The position numbers and the translations under genes are program-made. Shown here in pieces: positions 34,101 to 41,559 of a stretch of DNA of 64,000 nucleotides. The stretch is from JAHRVQ01 sp963976815 (lineage in GTDB: Bacteria > Pseudomonadota > Gammaproteobacteria > Pseudomonadales > Azotimanducaceae). The stretch lies in the NCBI GenBank assembly GCA_963976815.1, contig CAXBLU010000001.1, forward strand, positions 372,001-436,000, given 5' to 3'. The stretch's first letter is position 1, and each line of letters begins with the position of its first letter. Under the pieces are notes generated by a model, which saw only the letters and a program-made list of their open reading frames with translations, ran no database searches and was not told where the DNA came from.

Positions 34101-35075
34101 ATCAAACTGCAGGCGAGCATTAGCGATGACGACTACCTCGGCGCAGGGGAAGTGACCGGTCCAGAGTCTGGTCATGTGGGTCGTTTTTATCCAGCATCCT
34201 ATTCTCTACAATCCAGTACCGTCGCCGCAGCATGTAATAGTTTTACTTATATGGATCAGCCAGATCTGGCAATCAGCTATAACCTTGAAGCCCACGGTAC
34301 AGCTTCTAACAAACTGTTTAACTACGACCAGGTACTACTCGGTTCAGCAGGTGTGAGCAACCCTACCCTGGCAGTAGAAAACAACAACCAGGGCGTAAAC
34401 TTGAATGGTAGGCTTGTGGTTGGAACGCCGAACTGGATCAATGGTGGATATAGCTATTCAACCCTGAGCGCAACATTTAGCCGCGCCTCGGCTCTCGACG
34501 GCCCCTTTGCAAGTTTGTCGGTCGGACTATCTGTGAACGATAGCCTCGACGGTAGAACAATCAACGCCCAGGATATGAATGCCGGGACCGCTACCAATTG
34601 CACCGCTGTCGGTGACTGTAATGCAAAAAGTCTGTCGGGAATCACCCAGATGTTTTACGGACGAATGACCGTATCAAATGCCTTTGGCCCGGAAACAAGA
34701 GCGTTAGATATACAGATGAACGCCAGCTATTTTGATGGTTCTGACTTTATCGTCAATACGGCGGATAACTGTACGACCTATATTAACTCGAGCGCGACCT
34801 TGTCGAACTATCAGGACGGACTCCCGGCGGTCACTGTAATGTCACCCACGACAATTGTGTCGTTGCAATCCGGGCAAACCCTGCAAACTAATCCCCTGTT
34901 GATTTCAGCACCCGGGGCGCCCAATACCGGTAGCGTTGACCTGACCTTTGATGCGCCGGCCTGGCTAGAATTCAATTGGCTCGGTACCGGCAATATTGAT
35001 CCAACTGGCACGGCTTCCTTTGGCCATTTCAGGGGGCACGATAAGGTTATTTATTGGCGTGAGGTGTTGAATTAG
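31131..35075 (+). CDS. large secreted MshQ-like protein with DUF6701 C-terminal domain
   Basis: The 1314-residue protein starts with a signal peptide (about 1-27). Four related repeats of about 85-95 residues follow (about 27-375), each with an SKSF-type segment, a Val/Thr-rich strand and a WxVVEF motif followed by a VQxG turn. Next come polymer-forming-adhesin-like strands (about 430-560), Big-like and extracellular-domain stretches, and a DUF6701 domain (about 930-1314) ending with FGHFRGHDKVIYWREVL. DUF6701 proteins include MshQ of MSHA pilus clusters. No pilin or msh genes are adjacent, so it may be an orphan surface adhesin. Codon use looks like that of its neighbours. Confidence 0.85.
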   Translation: MFKATHTIKALIAIGCILISSVSVWAAEINLIQSGTTSSNGNGVVTVDVTSVDMSKSFLIFQTRHSSNRPAGSTVRGELASATQLKFTRVTTDSSTINIQWYLVEYANGVAVQRGDTTQSSATKNVTLGTSLSAASSAFLLYSKTVGSTDSIYSEDDPMLGRITSSSNIQFKTDLANSNHAIHWQVVEFTDGSVNVQTGTNSITTQGQFSASNTLSNSVDLSKSFLLAGWMSGDREEDLDERMITAALPSDNSVTFTRTFAGSKDVDEIAFQVVEFSDATLVQRGEVTLASGETTRDITIDSVDPSKSIAFSTVQAGDGQNMGNVVYFSDDITGEGAYTLAINSATSLRVQRNSSNAASTVIWQVVSLPGTSDGDDDSSCIAADSTYPIVATGGMLIESDVRMNGNQISSGTKTANATVDTDGDVSYTSVPIPTLNPATFPTNSSTTDISHNNSPVNTSGEAYYRNVTVGNDQTLSFTGGGTYHLDTLTIGFLSKVRLSAGTYFVNNLDMQGVFSDIIIDSGPVIFHVGTQFNVSGIGADINDDGDVGDLQIYLHDGATINASGLIVELNAVIIGPNSGSIFFGEDFEFEGIVHTSSSVHISEDSTFKLSSAQQTEIDNIFICAASGSNLDHFEIDHDGSGINCLSEIITITAVDATGTEIEDYVGSITLDTQSGNVTWNLETGQGSFPATTDNGVATYTFDDDDNGVASFSLSYKEGSSSLDIDAWQTSDPSLRDDDSESALIFSPSGFTLTQSLLSNPPPLVINDPITHQTAGTDFPVHISAYGQTDTDPLCGVIEAYTGDKSLAFWFDYNNPGSGTLSPTIDSIGISSNEGGASTQIVTFTNGQASVTAKYKDVGEIQLHTKDDTIEGSTNQFVVKPATIVITDIKTNSGVNNPAANSATGDRFVAAGEAFNTIVEVRDAEGSRTPNFGNESTPEGIELIASSLVIPASGRNGSANNGFIENNSAFSAVSPPGTFSGNQFSWDEYGIIKLQASISDDDYLGAGEVTGPESGHVGRFYPASYSLQSSTVAAACNSFTYMDQPDLAISYNLEAHGTASNKLFNYDQVLLGSAGVSNPTLAVENNNQGVNLNGRLVVGTPNWINGGYSYSTLSATFSRASALDGPFASLSVGLSVNDSLDGRTINAQDMNAGTATNCTAVGDCNAKSLSGITQMFYGRMTVSNAFGPETRALDIQMNASYFDGSDFIVNTADNCTTYINSSATLSNYQDGLPAVTVMSPTTIVSLQSGQTLQTNPLLISAPGAPNTGSVDLTFDAPAWLEFNWLGTGNIDPTGTASFGHFRGHDKVIYWREVLN

Positions 35076-35112
35076 ACCAGGCCCGGCCCGACAGTAATCA
35101 ACTGTCACGCGG

Positions 35113-35640
35113 CTACAGAATCCGTTGCATACAAACCCTTGGCCACCGATCCAGGCCATGGGCGGCTTCACTAAGACGCACTTCCCTTAGCCCCGGCAGG
35201 ACATTTTCATCGGCGATCACAATAAATCCACATCGCTCATAGTAGGGCGCATTCCAGGGTATATCTCGGAATGTGGTGAGCGTCACGGCATCCATATGTT
35301 GTTCTCTTGCCCAGGAGACGGCTTGCTCGATTAAGGATTGACCAATTCTTTTGCCACCATGATCCATATGTACCGAGACCTGCTCAATGTGAGCACGGTT
35401 ATCAACAATATCCAAAATGATATAAGCGATGGGCAGATCCTGCCCATCAACCGCCACCCAAATTCGCTGCTCGTCACAATAGGTGCCAAGTTCCGTTAGA
35501 GACAAGGGCTCGTCCTGGGCAATCTCATCCATATCCCAGTCGCTGAATATTTTGCCCGCCGCCCGTTCTATTTCCTGACAGGCGATAAGGTCGCTAGTAG
35601 TTCCTGGTCGAATTTTTGAAGCCAGATTCATATCTTCCAT
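35113..35640 (-). CDS. GNAT N-acetyltransferase
   Basis: The 175-residue protein has SDLIACQEIERAAGKIFSDW, AHIEQVSVHMDHGGKRIGQSLI (acetyl-CoA loop KRIG) and NAPYYERCGF. It is a standard small GNAT of unknown substrate. It starts with MEDMNLAS; the second ATG four codons later is an alternative. It lies 38 bases downstream of the glutathione S-transferase on the same strand, so the two are probably co-transcribed. Confidence 0.85.
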   Translation of the reverse strand: MEDMNLASKIRPGTTSDLIACQEIERAAGKIFSDWDMDEIAQDEPLSLTELGTYCDEQRIWVAVDGQDLPIAYIILDIVDNRAHIEQVSVHMDHGGKRIGQSLIEQAVSWAREQHMDAVTLTTFRDIPWNAPYYERCGFIVIADENVLPGLREVRLSEAAHGLDRWPRVCMQRIL

Positions 35641-35678
35641 ATCAAACGTAAATAGATCGCTAATAGTATTTCGACCAA

Positions 35679-36281
35679 TTATGCAGCCATCGCCTTCTTA
35701 CAGGCTATACGCTGTTTTAGTCGTGCCAGGTAAGCCGAGGTTTTTGGCTGATCTGATTTTAAAAGCTCGAACCTGTGAGTCAACTCAAGGGAATAGCCCA
35801 ACATAATATCGGCAGCACTAAAATTCGGTCCCAATATAAATTCGTTGTCGCCAAATGCCTGCTCAACTAAATTCAAGCAACTTTCGATTTTTTCTTTTGC
35901 TGTATCAGCCAGAGTCACCTCGCCGCCTTTATCGGCACGGAGCATACGATTGAGCCCAAGGGGTCTGGCTAGTGTGGATTCACTAAACCATGTCCATTGA
36001 TGATAAAGAGCAGAGTCCTTCGAGCCTGCCCTGGGTCGAAGCCGTTCTGTTCCGTATTGGTCCAGTATGTATTCCATCATGGCGCCCGACTCGAACATGG
36101 TTAAACCGTCGTCCTGAAGAATAGGAAGTTTGCCCGCAGGGCTGATTGCTCTCCACTCAACAGAACTCAAGTATTCTTGCGTAAAAGGGATTGTTACAAT
36201 CTCGAAGGGAAGATCAAGTTCGTAGCACAACCAAATTGGGCGAATCGAACGTGTCCCGGGAGCATGATAGATTTTGAGCAT
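35679..36281 (-). CDS. glutathione S-transferase
   Basis: The 200-residue protein has an N-terminal thioredoxin-like domain (LKIYHAPGTRSIRPIWLCYEL, with the SPAGKLPIL and FESGAMMEYI motifs including cis-Pro and the glutamate-serine glutathione clamp) and an all-helical C-terminal domain (about 85-200). It conjugates or reduces with glutathione; the electrophile is unknown. It is followed by a GNAT gene on the same strand and diverges from the Imm51-like gene. Confidence 0.88.
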   Translation of the reverse strand: MLKIYHAPGTRSIRPIWLCYELDLPFEIVTIPFTQEYLSSVEWRAISPAGKLPILQDDGLTMFESGAMMEYILDQYGTERLRPRAGSKDSALYHQWTWFSESTLARPLGLNRMLRADKGGEVTLADTAKEKIESCLNLVEQAFGDNEFILGPNFSAADIMLGYSLELTHRFELLKSDQPKTSAYLARLKQRIACKKAMAA

Positions 36282-36355
36282 ATCAACGTCGCAAGCAATC
36301 TTATGTCCACGTACAATACCGCAATTCCCCTATCCTTCCACCCAAGAGCACAATC

Positions 36356-36697
36356 ATGACCGAGTCACTCGTAGGCAACACCATCCAGGAAACCGAGGAT
36401 GGTTTTTATTTAGACGTCTATGACAATAGAGAAGAGACCATGGAGTTTATGGTGGACCATGAACTTCAGGGCGGCGGACCCACATGGATGGGGTTGATCA
36501 AAGCAGCGTTGGAACTAGAGTCACCCCAGACCACAGAACTTATCGATTTTGAAGATGAACCCGAGGTTGTGCTGGTGGTTTCCACCCGGCGCGGACCTCT
36601 TGAGGTGGTGAGCAATTACGTCTCAATACTCATGACCGATGAGGATTTTATGCTTCGATGTATCGCCCAGGCCCAAAAAGGTGGATACCTTGCATAG
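36356..36697 (+). CDS. Imm51-like protein
   Basis: The 113-residue protein resembles the Imm51 immunity-protein family in order: GYSW-like GGGPTWMGLIKAALEL, a long central strand with ELIDFEDEPEVVLVVST, and a terminal helix with SNYVSILMTDEDFM. Imm51 proteins are predicted immunity proteins in polymorphic toxin systems. No toxin, rearrangement-hotspot protein or secretion marker is adjacent, so it could be an orphan immunity gene or a housekeeping homologue. The assignment is by pattern only. Confidence 0.55.
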   Translation: MTESLVGNTIQETEDGFYLDVYDNREETMEFMVDHELQGGGPTWMGLIKAALELESPQTTELIDFEDEPEVVLVVSTRRGPLEVVSNYVSILMTDEDFMLRCIAQAQKGGYLA

Positions 36698-36802
36698 GGA
36701 ATGGTGTAGCCCTGCGATTTAAGTCAGACATTGAACTATTTGGTTACGAGTTCTAACGTATCTATTAATGAAGCTATGTCCCGTCGAGGACTTTGAGATC
36801 TG

Positions 36803-37210
36803 ATGCCTGCCAATAAACGGCTCAAGCACATGGCTGAAAATATTAACCTTGGTCGCTGCTCGGCTGCTGCCGGTATTGGATTTGTCATGGCAATCATCGC
36901 TTACGATCCAATTGCTGCGGTTAGATTTGACGGACTGTTTTTTAACAACTTATCACTTGGAGACATTGCCGGCTCCCACGCTTTGATAGTAAAGGGGATA
37001 GTTGCCAATCTGTTCGGCCTCTGTTGCGGCTACAGCTGTTACTACTGCGAACAAGAATGGCAGCTGCCCTTCTACATCAATCTGCCACTTTCGATTCTGG
37101 GTGGCCTGGTAGCATTGGCTTGCGCCGTATTCTTGCTGGCAACAACAGCTGCCATATTGGCGTTTGTATTTGCAATCTTCGCGCTATTTTTTGGCCCCGG
37201 TGATCGCTAG
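36803..37210 (+). CDS. small integral membrane protein
   Basis: The 135-residue protein has about four predicted membrane helices (near 18-37, 58-80, 88-108 and 112-130) and a cysteine-rich loop CCGYSCYYCEQEW around residue 74-86. I recognise no family. The CxxC-like cysteines could bind metal or form disulfides. It converges on the outer-membrane barrel gene, with a gap of three bases. GATCTG precedes the ATG, and an ATG nine codons downstream is an alternative start. Confidence 0.6.
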   Translation: MPANKRLKHMAENINLGRCSAAAGIGFVMAIIAYDPIAAVRFDGLFFNNLSLGDIAGSHALIVKGIVANLFGLCCGYSCYYCEQEWQLPFYINLPLSILGGLVALACAVFLLATTAAILAFVFAIFALFFGPGDR

Positions 37211-37213
37211 AGG

Positions 37214-37933
37214 TTAGAAGTGTGCCGTCAGATTGACAAACACTCCGTCCATTTCCAGGTCGATTAACACCGACTCATCAGCGTCGATCGAAAACTGTCG
37301 GTAACCAGCTTCGACACCAAATTCAGGAAAGATAAAGTTTTCAGTCTGCCAACCCACCTTTACGTCACCGTCCAGAATGCTGTCACCGGAATAGGAAGCG
37401 GCATTCACCTGCCCGCCGATATAGGTACCGGTAAAGGGTAGATTAAATTTGCCCCTGAGATAAATCATAGGCAACAGAACCTCAGCAGATTCACGAACAT
37501 TATTCAGCTCAACCTCGCCTTCGAGATATCGAGCAGTTAAGCCGAGGTCTAAATCCATGCCCACATCAATCAACTCATAGTACAGAGTCAGGTCTGTATG
37601 ACTCAGGTCCACGCTGCTCGAAACCGCCTGGCCGATGGTAAAACCGGTACCCTCATAATTAAAGCTTGAGGTGAGTACACCGTTGCCACTCTCTTCGATA
37701 TTGGTTCTCGCTACCCTGAGATTGGGAATAAACGGCAGCGGGTGCTCGAGGTGCGCGTAAACATAGGTTGAACCGGCGCTTTCAATATTTAACTCAGATT
37801 CAATATCGACATTGGTAATCACATCGCCGGAAAAATTTGTGTCCCAATACCCGCCGCCGACAAAAAAACCAAAGGTGTCAGCCTGGGCAACAGTGCTGAT
37901 ACTCAGCAAGAGACAGAATAATATTCGAGCCAA
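37214..37933 (-). CDS. TIGR04219-like outer-membrane beta-barrel protein
   Basis: The 240-residue protein has a signal peptide (about 1-18, ending AQA), then DTFGFFVGGGYWDTNFSGDV and amphipathic strands to a terminal aromatic HF. This matches the small outer-membrane proteins called TIGR04219. The start is TTG 37933 because AAGGA lies seven bases upstream and a clean signal peptide results; an upstream ATG would add 11 residues with a poorer signal. Its role is unknown; it may be a passive pore or a structural protein. Confidence 0.78.
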   Translation of the reverse strand: MARILFCLLLSISTVAQADTFGFFVGGGYWDTNFSGDVITNVDIESELNIESAGSTYVYAHLEHPLPFIPNLRVARTNIEESGNGVLTSSFNYEGTGFTIGQAVSSSVDLSHTDLTLYYELIDVGMDLDLGLTARYLEGEVELNNVRESAEVLLPMIYLRGKFNLPFTGTYIGGQVNAASYSGDSILDGDVKVGWQTENFIFPEFGVEAGYRQFSIDADESVLIDLEMDGVFVNLTAHF

Positions 37934-38013
37934 AGGGAATTCCTTATAGTTGGATGCACACATCATAACAAACTCCCCCGCAGGGTTAGCTACTCAGATC
38001 ACAATTCGAAAAT

Positions 38014-39036
38014 TCAGGTATGGGCTTTACGATATTGGTAAGGAGAGATATCTGCCCATTTTACAAAGGCGCGTCTAAAATTGGTGACCTCGGAATACCC
38101 CAGCAGGTCGGAGATTTCCTGCACCGATAACGTTGTGGTTTGCAGATACTCCATCGCAAGCTGCTTTTTGACGTCATCTAATATCTTTTGATAACTGGTG
38201 CCCAGTGTTTTTAGGCGTCGACGTAGGGTTCGTGTACCAATCGAGAGGCGATCTGCAATGGCTTCCAGCCGTGGAAACTCTCCCGGTGTGCTCAGCAGCA
38301 TATGGCAAATACGGGACACCAGATCCGCCTCAATTTCCATTTGCGCCAGCAACTGCCGACAGGCATTTTCACAGCTCTCAGCGGTACTCGAATCGGCTCC
38401 CGCCAGGGGCTCCGATAACCATTTTGCGTCGATGCGGTACTCACACTTGGGCTGATCAAATAGCACCTCGCAATCAAAGGCTGCTCTATATTCACTTAAG
38501 GCCACCGCCGGCCCATAGTTAAATGCGATTTTTACGGGTTTAAAAGTCTTACCGAGTAGGATTTCTATTAGGGGAGTAATGCCGCGAAATAGATCCTCAA
38601 CAACAAACCGATTTATGCCACTACCCGCCAACATATGGTCGAGGCGCAGTACCGCTTCATCACCCTCTTCGACAAAACTTAACTCAAACATGGCACCGGC
38701 CATCTTGTGATACTTAACCGCAATCTGCACTGCCTTCTCCAGAGTGGCACTGCTCATCATGGCGTACCCGAGCAAGCCAAAATCGGAGATAGAGACATTG
38801 GGCGGCAGACGTAACCAAAACCCGGGGTCGTTCACCAGATTGATGGCATTTTCGACCTGCTGGATACGTTGTCTATAACTGACGCGCCACTCATGTTTCG
38901 AGAGATCCTCCAGCGTGAGGCCCGTACCCGCAAGAACCGCCTCCGGCGAATAGCCGGCTTGTTCCATGGCGTGGGTCAAGCTGGCAACCATTCCTATAGG
39001 GATTACGCGTTTGTCGAGGCTGTAGCTATGAATCAT
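38014..39036 (-). CDS. AraC-family transcriptional regulator
   Basis: The 340-residue protein has an N-terminal effector domain of the PF12625 kind (about 15-220) and a C-terminal AraC HTH domain (about 240-340) with AIADRLSIGTRTLRRRLKTLGTSYQ and LLGYSEVTNFRRAFVKW, the two helix-turn-helices. This architecture is common in regulators of fatty acid, arginine or ornithine use. Neighbours do not indicate a target. The ATG at 39036 lies just before an imperfect hairpin at 39053-39114. Confidence 0.9.
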   Translation of the reverse strand: MIHSYSLDKRVIPIGMVASLTHAMEQAGYSPEAVLAGTGLTLEDLSKHEWRVSYRQRIQQVENAINLVNDPGFWLRLPPNVSISDFGLLGYAMMSSATLEKAVQIAVKYHKMAGAMFELSFVEEGDEAVLRLDHMLAGSGINRFVVEDLFRGITPLIEILLGKTFKPVKIAFNYGPAVALSEYRAAFDCEVLFDQPKCEYRIDAKWLSEPLAGADSSTAESCENACRQLLAQMEIEADLVSRICHMLLSTPGEFPRLEAIADRLSIGTRTLRRRLKTLGTSYQKILDDVKKQLAMEYLQTTTLSVQEISDLLGYSEVTNFRRAFVKWADISPYQYRKAHT

Positions 39037-39052
39037 TAAACTGAGGTCATTA

Positions 39053-39114
39053 AATTAAGATCAGGGTCAGGATTAATACGTCTAGGGGCGTAGTGTCCTG
39101 ATCTGATCTTAATT
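39053..39114. repeat. long imperfect inverted repeat
   Basis: AATTAAGATCAG at 39053-39064 and its complement ending at 39114 form the outer stem. The inner GGTCAGGA and TCCTGATC arms extend it to about 19 paired bases, around a loop of 23 bases. It lies between the AraC start and the TerB-like stop. No T run follows on either strand, so it is not a classic terminator. It may be a repeat element or an autoregulatory operator. Confidence 0.5.
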
Positions 39115-39185
39115 GTCAAATATGTTGGTGCCTTTTGTAGCAACTATAACAACTGGCCATCAGAGAAAAGACCCAGGTGAGACAA

Positions 39186-39827
39186 TCAGGCTTGAGTTTG
39201 TGTCCCAAGCAAGCGTCGAACGCCAAAGCAGCCCTGCTTCCGGACCTGATCAATGGTTGCTGAGACAAACATGATGGGCAGCCCCATGGCACTGGCAATC
39301 AAATTGATCCTGAGGCGATCCTCGTATTGGATTTCGCAGAAGGAATGGGTCACCAGAAAAGCCGCCTCAATAATCTGTTGTTTACCCCGGGTATTAAGAT
39401 GGTGGTTTTGTGCTCTGAGTTCGCCAAACAAATCCGTCTTACCCAATTCTATGCTGCCGATATCAGCCATGAGATCAGACTCCCGCAACTCGAACCCGGT
39501 CACCTTCTTAAAGATGTCACAGGCGAGTTCCAGTTGGTCCTGCATGCCGTAACCAACCAATAAATAGGCAAGTACCCGTTGGACAGAAGGTAACTGTGAA
39601 GGCAGAAGCACAGCGCCATCAAACCCAGCGGGAAAGGCGTTCTCACAGAAATCGCAGCGTTCGTAATCGGCGATCTTCTCCAAAGGCAGAATTCTCAAAC
39701 CAAACAGGCAAAAATAATTGGTTTCTCTGATTCGCTGGAACGGTTTTGATGACTCGCACACAGGGCAGTGCCGGTCCCCTAAAGGAACTGATTCACGTTT
39801 AATTCTTTCGCCAAATATGAAAATCAC
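39186..39827 (-). CDS. zinc-ribbon protein with TerB-like helical domain
   Basis: The 213-residue protein has an N-terminal zinc ribbon with CPVCESS and CDFCENAF (two CxxC pairs at about 21-24 and 58-61), followed by an all-helical region with AAFLVTHSFCEIQYEDRLRINLIASAMGLP that resembles TerB domains. TerB-like domains bind metal and often occur in tellurium-resistance or membrane-associated stress proteins. Function unknown. It stands between the AraC and VOC genes with no operon partner visible. Confidence 0.65.
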   Translation of the reverse strand: MIFIFGERIKRESVPLGDRHCPVCESSKPFQRIRETNYFCLFGLRILPLEKIADYERCDFCENAFPAGFDGAVLLPSQLPSVQRVLAYLLVGYGMQDQLELACDIFKKVTGFELRESDLMADIGSIELGKTDLFGELRAQNHHLNTRGKQQIIEAAFLVTHSFCEIQYEDRLRINLIASAMGLPIMFVSATIDQVRKQGCFGVRRLLGTQTQA

Positions 39828-39870
39828 AAACTACCCTGCTTTTGCGTTAGATCTACTCTTAGCCTAGCGG

Positions 39871-40602
39871 TTACAAATTGAACCGCAACTGAACACCGCC
39901 CATTTCGACACAATTATCTACCCATTCCAATCCAAGGGTCTGGCAGGCCTGGGTAACGGCAGGTAGATCACAACCAGCAAAACTCAACCCCGAGACGCCG
40001 TCTCCTCGACCATCACTTGCCTCCTTGAAAATGATCTCACTTCTATCCATTTCCAAGCGCCGACCATTGAATGGAACTTTGAGTACTTCACTCCAGCGGG
40101 CAGCCATGGCATCAGGATCCGCCGCTTGAAGCGTGACCCCGTCGATGTAGCCGACATTTCTCGAACGGCGTTCTTCCCAGTTTGGGCCCGCCCATTTCCA
40201 GGACTCAACCGGCGTCATCTGATCCAGAGACACAATCGCCCCACCAATATCCCGCGGATGCATGTGGAATGCCTTAGCCTCGGGCGAATCCACCTCCCAG
40301 ACCTTTCGTACCTTAAGACGATTGATATGTTCATGGTACTCAGCGATATCCTCTACCTGGAGAATGACCATATAACCACCGTCTCCGCCTCGCCTCTCTA
40401 TTAACCGCCCGGCGGTAGTACCCGGTTGGGTCGGTACCACAATCTCAAGAAAAGTATCCCCGACCGCCATGACTGAATTTTTGAGACCAAATTCCCCTAC
40501 GCCCTTATCGGCAAAATCAGCATCAAGACCCAATAGTGTGAAAAATTGTGTCCGAACGGTCTCGAGCTGTCCCGCCACCAGGGCAATTTGTCTTACGCGC
40601 AT
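39871..40602 (-). CDS. VOC-family (glyoxalase-like) protein
   Basis: The 243-residue protein has two beta-alpha-beta-beta-beta modules: IALVAGQLETVRTQFFTLLGL, NSVMAVGDTFLEIVVP, then GYIDGVTLQAADPDAMAARW and DRSEIIFKEAS, ending MGGVQLRFNL. The metal-ligand His/Glu positions of glyoxalase I are not clearly kept, as in many VOC family proteins. It may be a dioxygenase, isomerase or binding protein. It diverges from the secreted methyltransferase-like gene. Confidence 0.8.
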   Translation of the reverse strand: MRVRQIALVAGQLETVRTQFFTLLGLDADFADKGVGEFGLKNSVMAVGDTFLEIVVPTQPGTTAGRLIERRGGDGGYMVILQVEDIAEYHEHINRLKVRKVWEVDSPEAKAFHMHPRDIGGAIVSLDQMTPVESWKWAGPNWEERRSRNVGYIDGVTLQAADPDAMAARWSEVLKVPFNGRRLEMDRSEIIFKEASDGRGDGVSGLSFAGCDLPAVTQACQTLGLEWVDNCVEMGGVQLRFNL

Positions 40603-40665
40603 CAGGATTAATCCAATTTGTTAAATGGTTGAGATACTATGTGGCGACCTTACAAGGAGTTCAAC

Positions 40666-41418
40666 ATGAAATTATTGATGACCTGTCTTCTGGCACTCAT
40701 GGTACTGCCAGCGAGCGCCGCGGACACAGATATAACAACCGACAAAATTGACGCTGCGATCAAAGATGAACGGCGCACAGAAGCCGATATGGCCCGGGAT
40801 AAAAATCGCCGTCCCCTTGAGACGCTGCAGTTCTTCGGCCTCAAGCATGATATGAAAGTCCTCGAACTCCTGCCCGGCGGCGGCTGGTATACGAGCATTC
40901 TAGGGCCAGTGCTGGAAGAAAAAGGCAAATTATACGTCTCCATCGGCGCTGATCGAGTCGCGGCTGCCGTCAAAGACAAGCCCGGATTTGGCAGCGTTGA
41001 AATGATTCCCTTTGATCGGTCAAATTTCTCCCGCGCGGATGGCGAAAGAAGAATGACGGTTCCAGAATTCAGTTTTGGCGTACGCAAGCTCGATATGGTG
41101 CTAACTTTCCGCAACATGCACAACTTTACCGCTGAAGGTCGAAAACATATGGACGATGCAGTATTCGAAGCCCTTAAATCTGGCGGTATTTATGGCGTTG
41201 TCGACCACACCCGGCGCCATATGTCCGCGGACTATGATGAGTCCTGGCGTCGAATGGACCCCGTTGAGGTCATCAAAGAAGTCCAGGCGGCAGGATTTGA
41301 ACTTGTCGATTTCAGCAACCTGCACTACCGTCCAGACGACGAGTTGCGCTATGAAGTCGGACGCAAAAGCGTGACAGGTAATACCGATAGATTCACACTG
41401 ATGTTTAGGAAGCCATAA
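40666..41418 (+). CDS. secreted class I methyltransferase-like protein (COG4798-like)
   Basis: The 250-residue protein has a signal peptide (about 1-19, ending ASAA), an ARDKNRRPLETLQFFGLK segment and a methyltransferase motif I VLELLPGGGWYTSIL. The later FRNMHNF and YGVVDHTRRH segments are typical of the COG4798 predicted methyltransferases, which are unusual in being exported. SAM is not expected in the periplasm, so catalytic activity is doubtful. AAGGAG lies before ATG 40666. It ends at the terminator at 41491-41526. Confidence 0.82.
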   Translation: MKLLMTCLLALMVLPASAADTDITTDKIDAAIKDERRTEADMARDKNRRPLETLQFFGLKHDMKVLELLPGGGWYTSILGPVLEEKGKLYVSIGADRVAAAVKDKPGFGSVEMIPFDRSNFSRADGERRMTVPEFSFGVRKLDMVLTFRNMHNFTAEGRKHMDDAVFEALKSGGIYGVVDHTRRHMSADYDESWRRMDPVEVIKEVQAAGFELVDFSNLHYRPDDELRYEVGRKSVTGNTDRFTLMFRKP

Positions 41419-41490
41419 ACCAGGGAAGCTATTGATTATTCGAAGCTTAAACAAAGCTTCCAGAAGAACAACTGCTTTAAGCACCTGACA

Positions 41491-41526
41491 GGGGGCGGAT
41501 TACGCTATACAATCCGCCCCTTTTTT
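41491..41526 (+). terminator. strong rho-independent terminator
   Basis: GGGGCGGATT (41492-41501) pairs perfectly with AATCCGCCCC (41511-41520) around a nine-base loop and is followed by TTTTTT. It ends the methyltransferase-like transcript and isolates serA, whose ATG lies 33 bases further. A 12-base direct repeat, CCTTTTTTAGGA, at 41519-41530 and 41535-41546 overlaps its tail. Confidence 0.92.
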
Positions 41527-41559
41527 AGGACTCTCCTTTTTTAGGATCAGGTGTTTACC

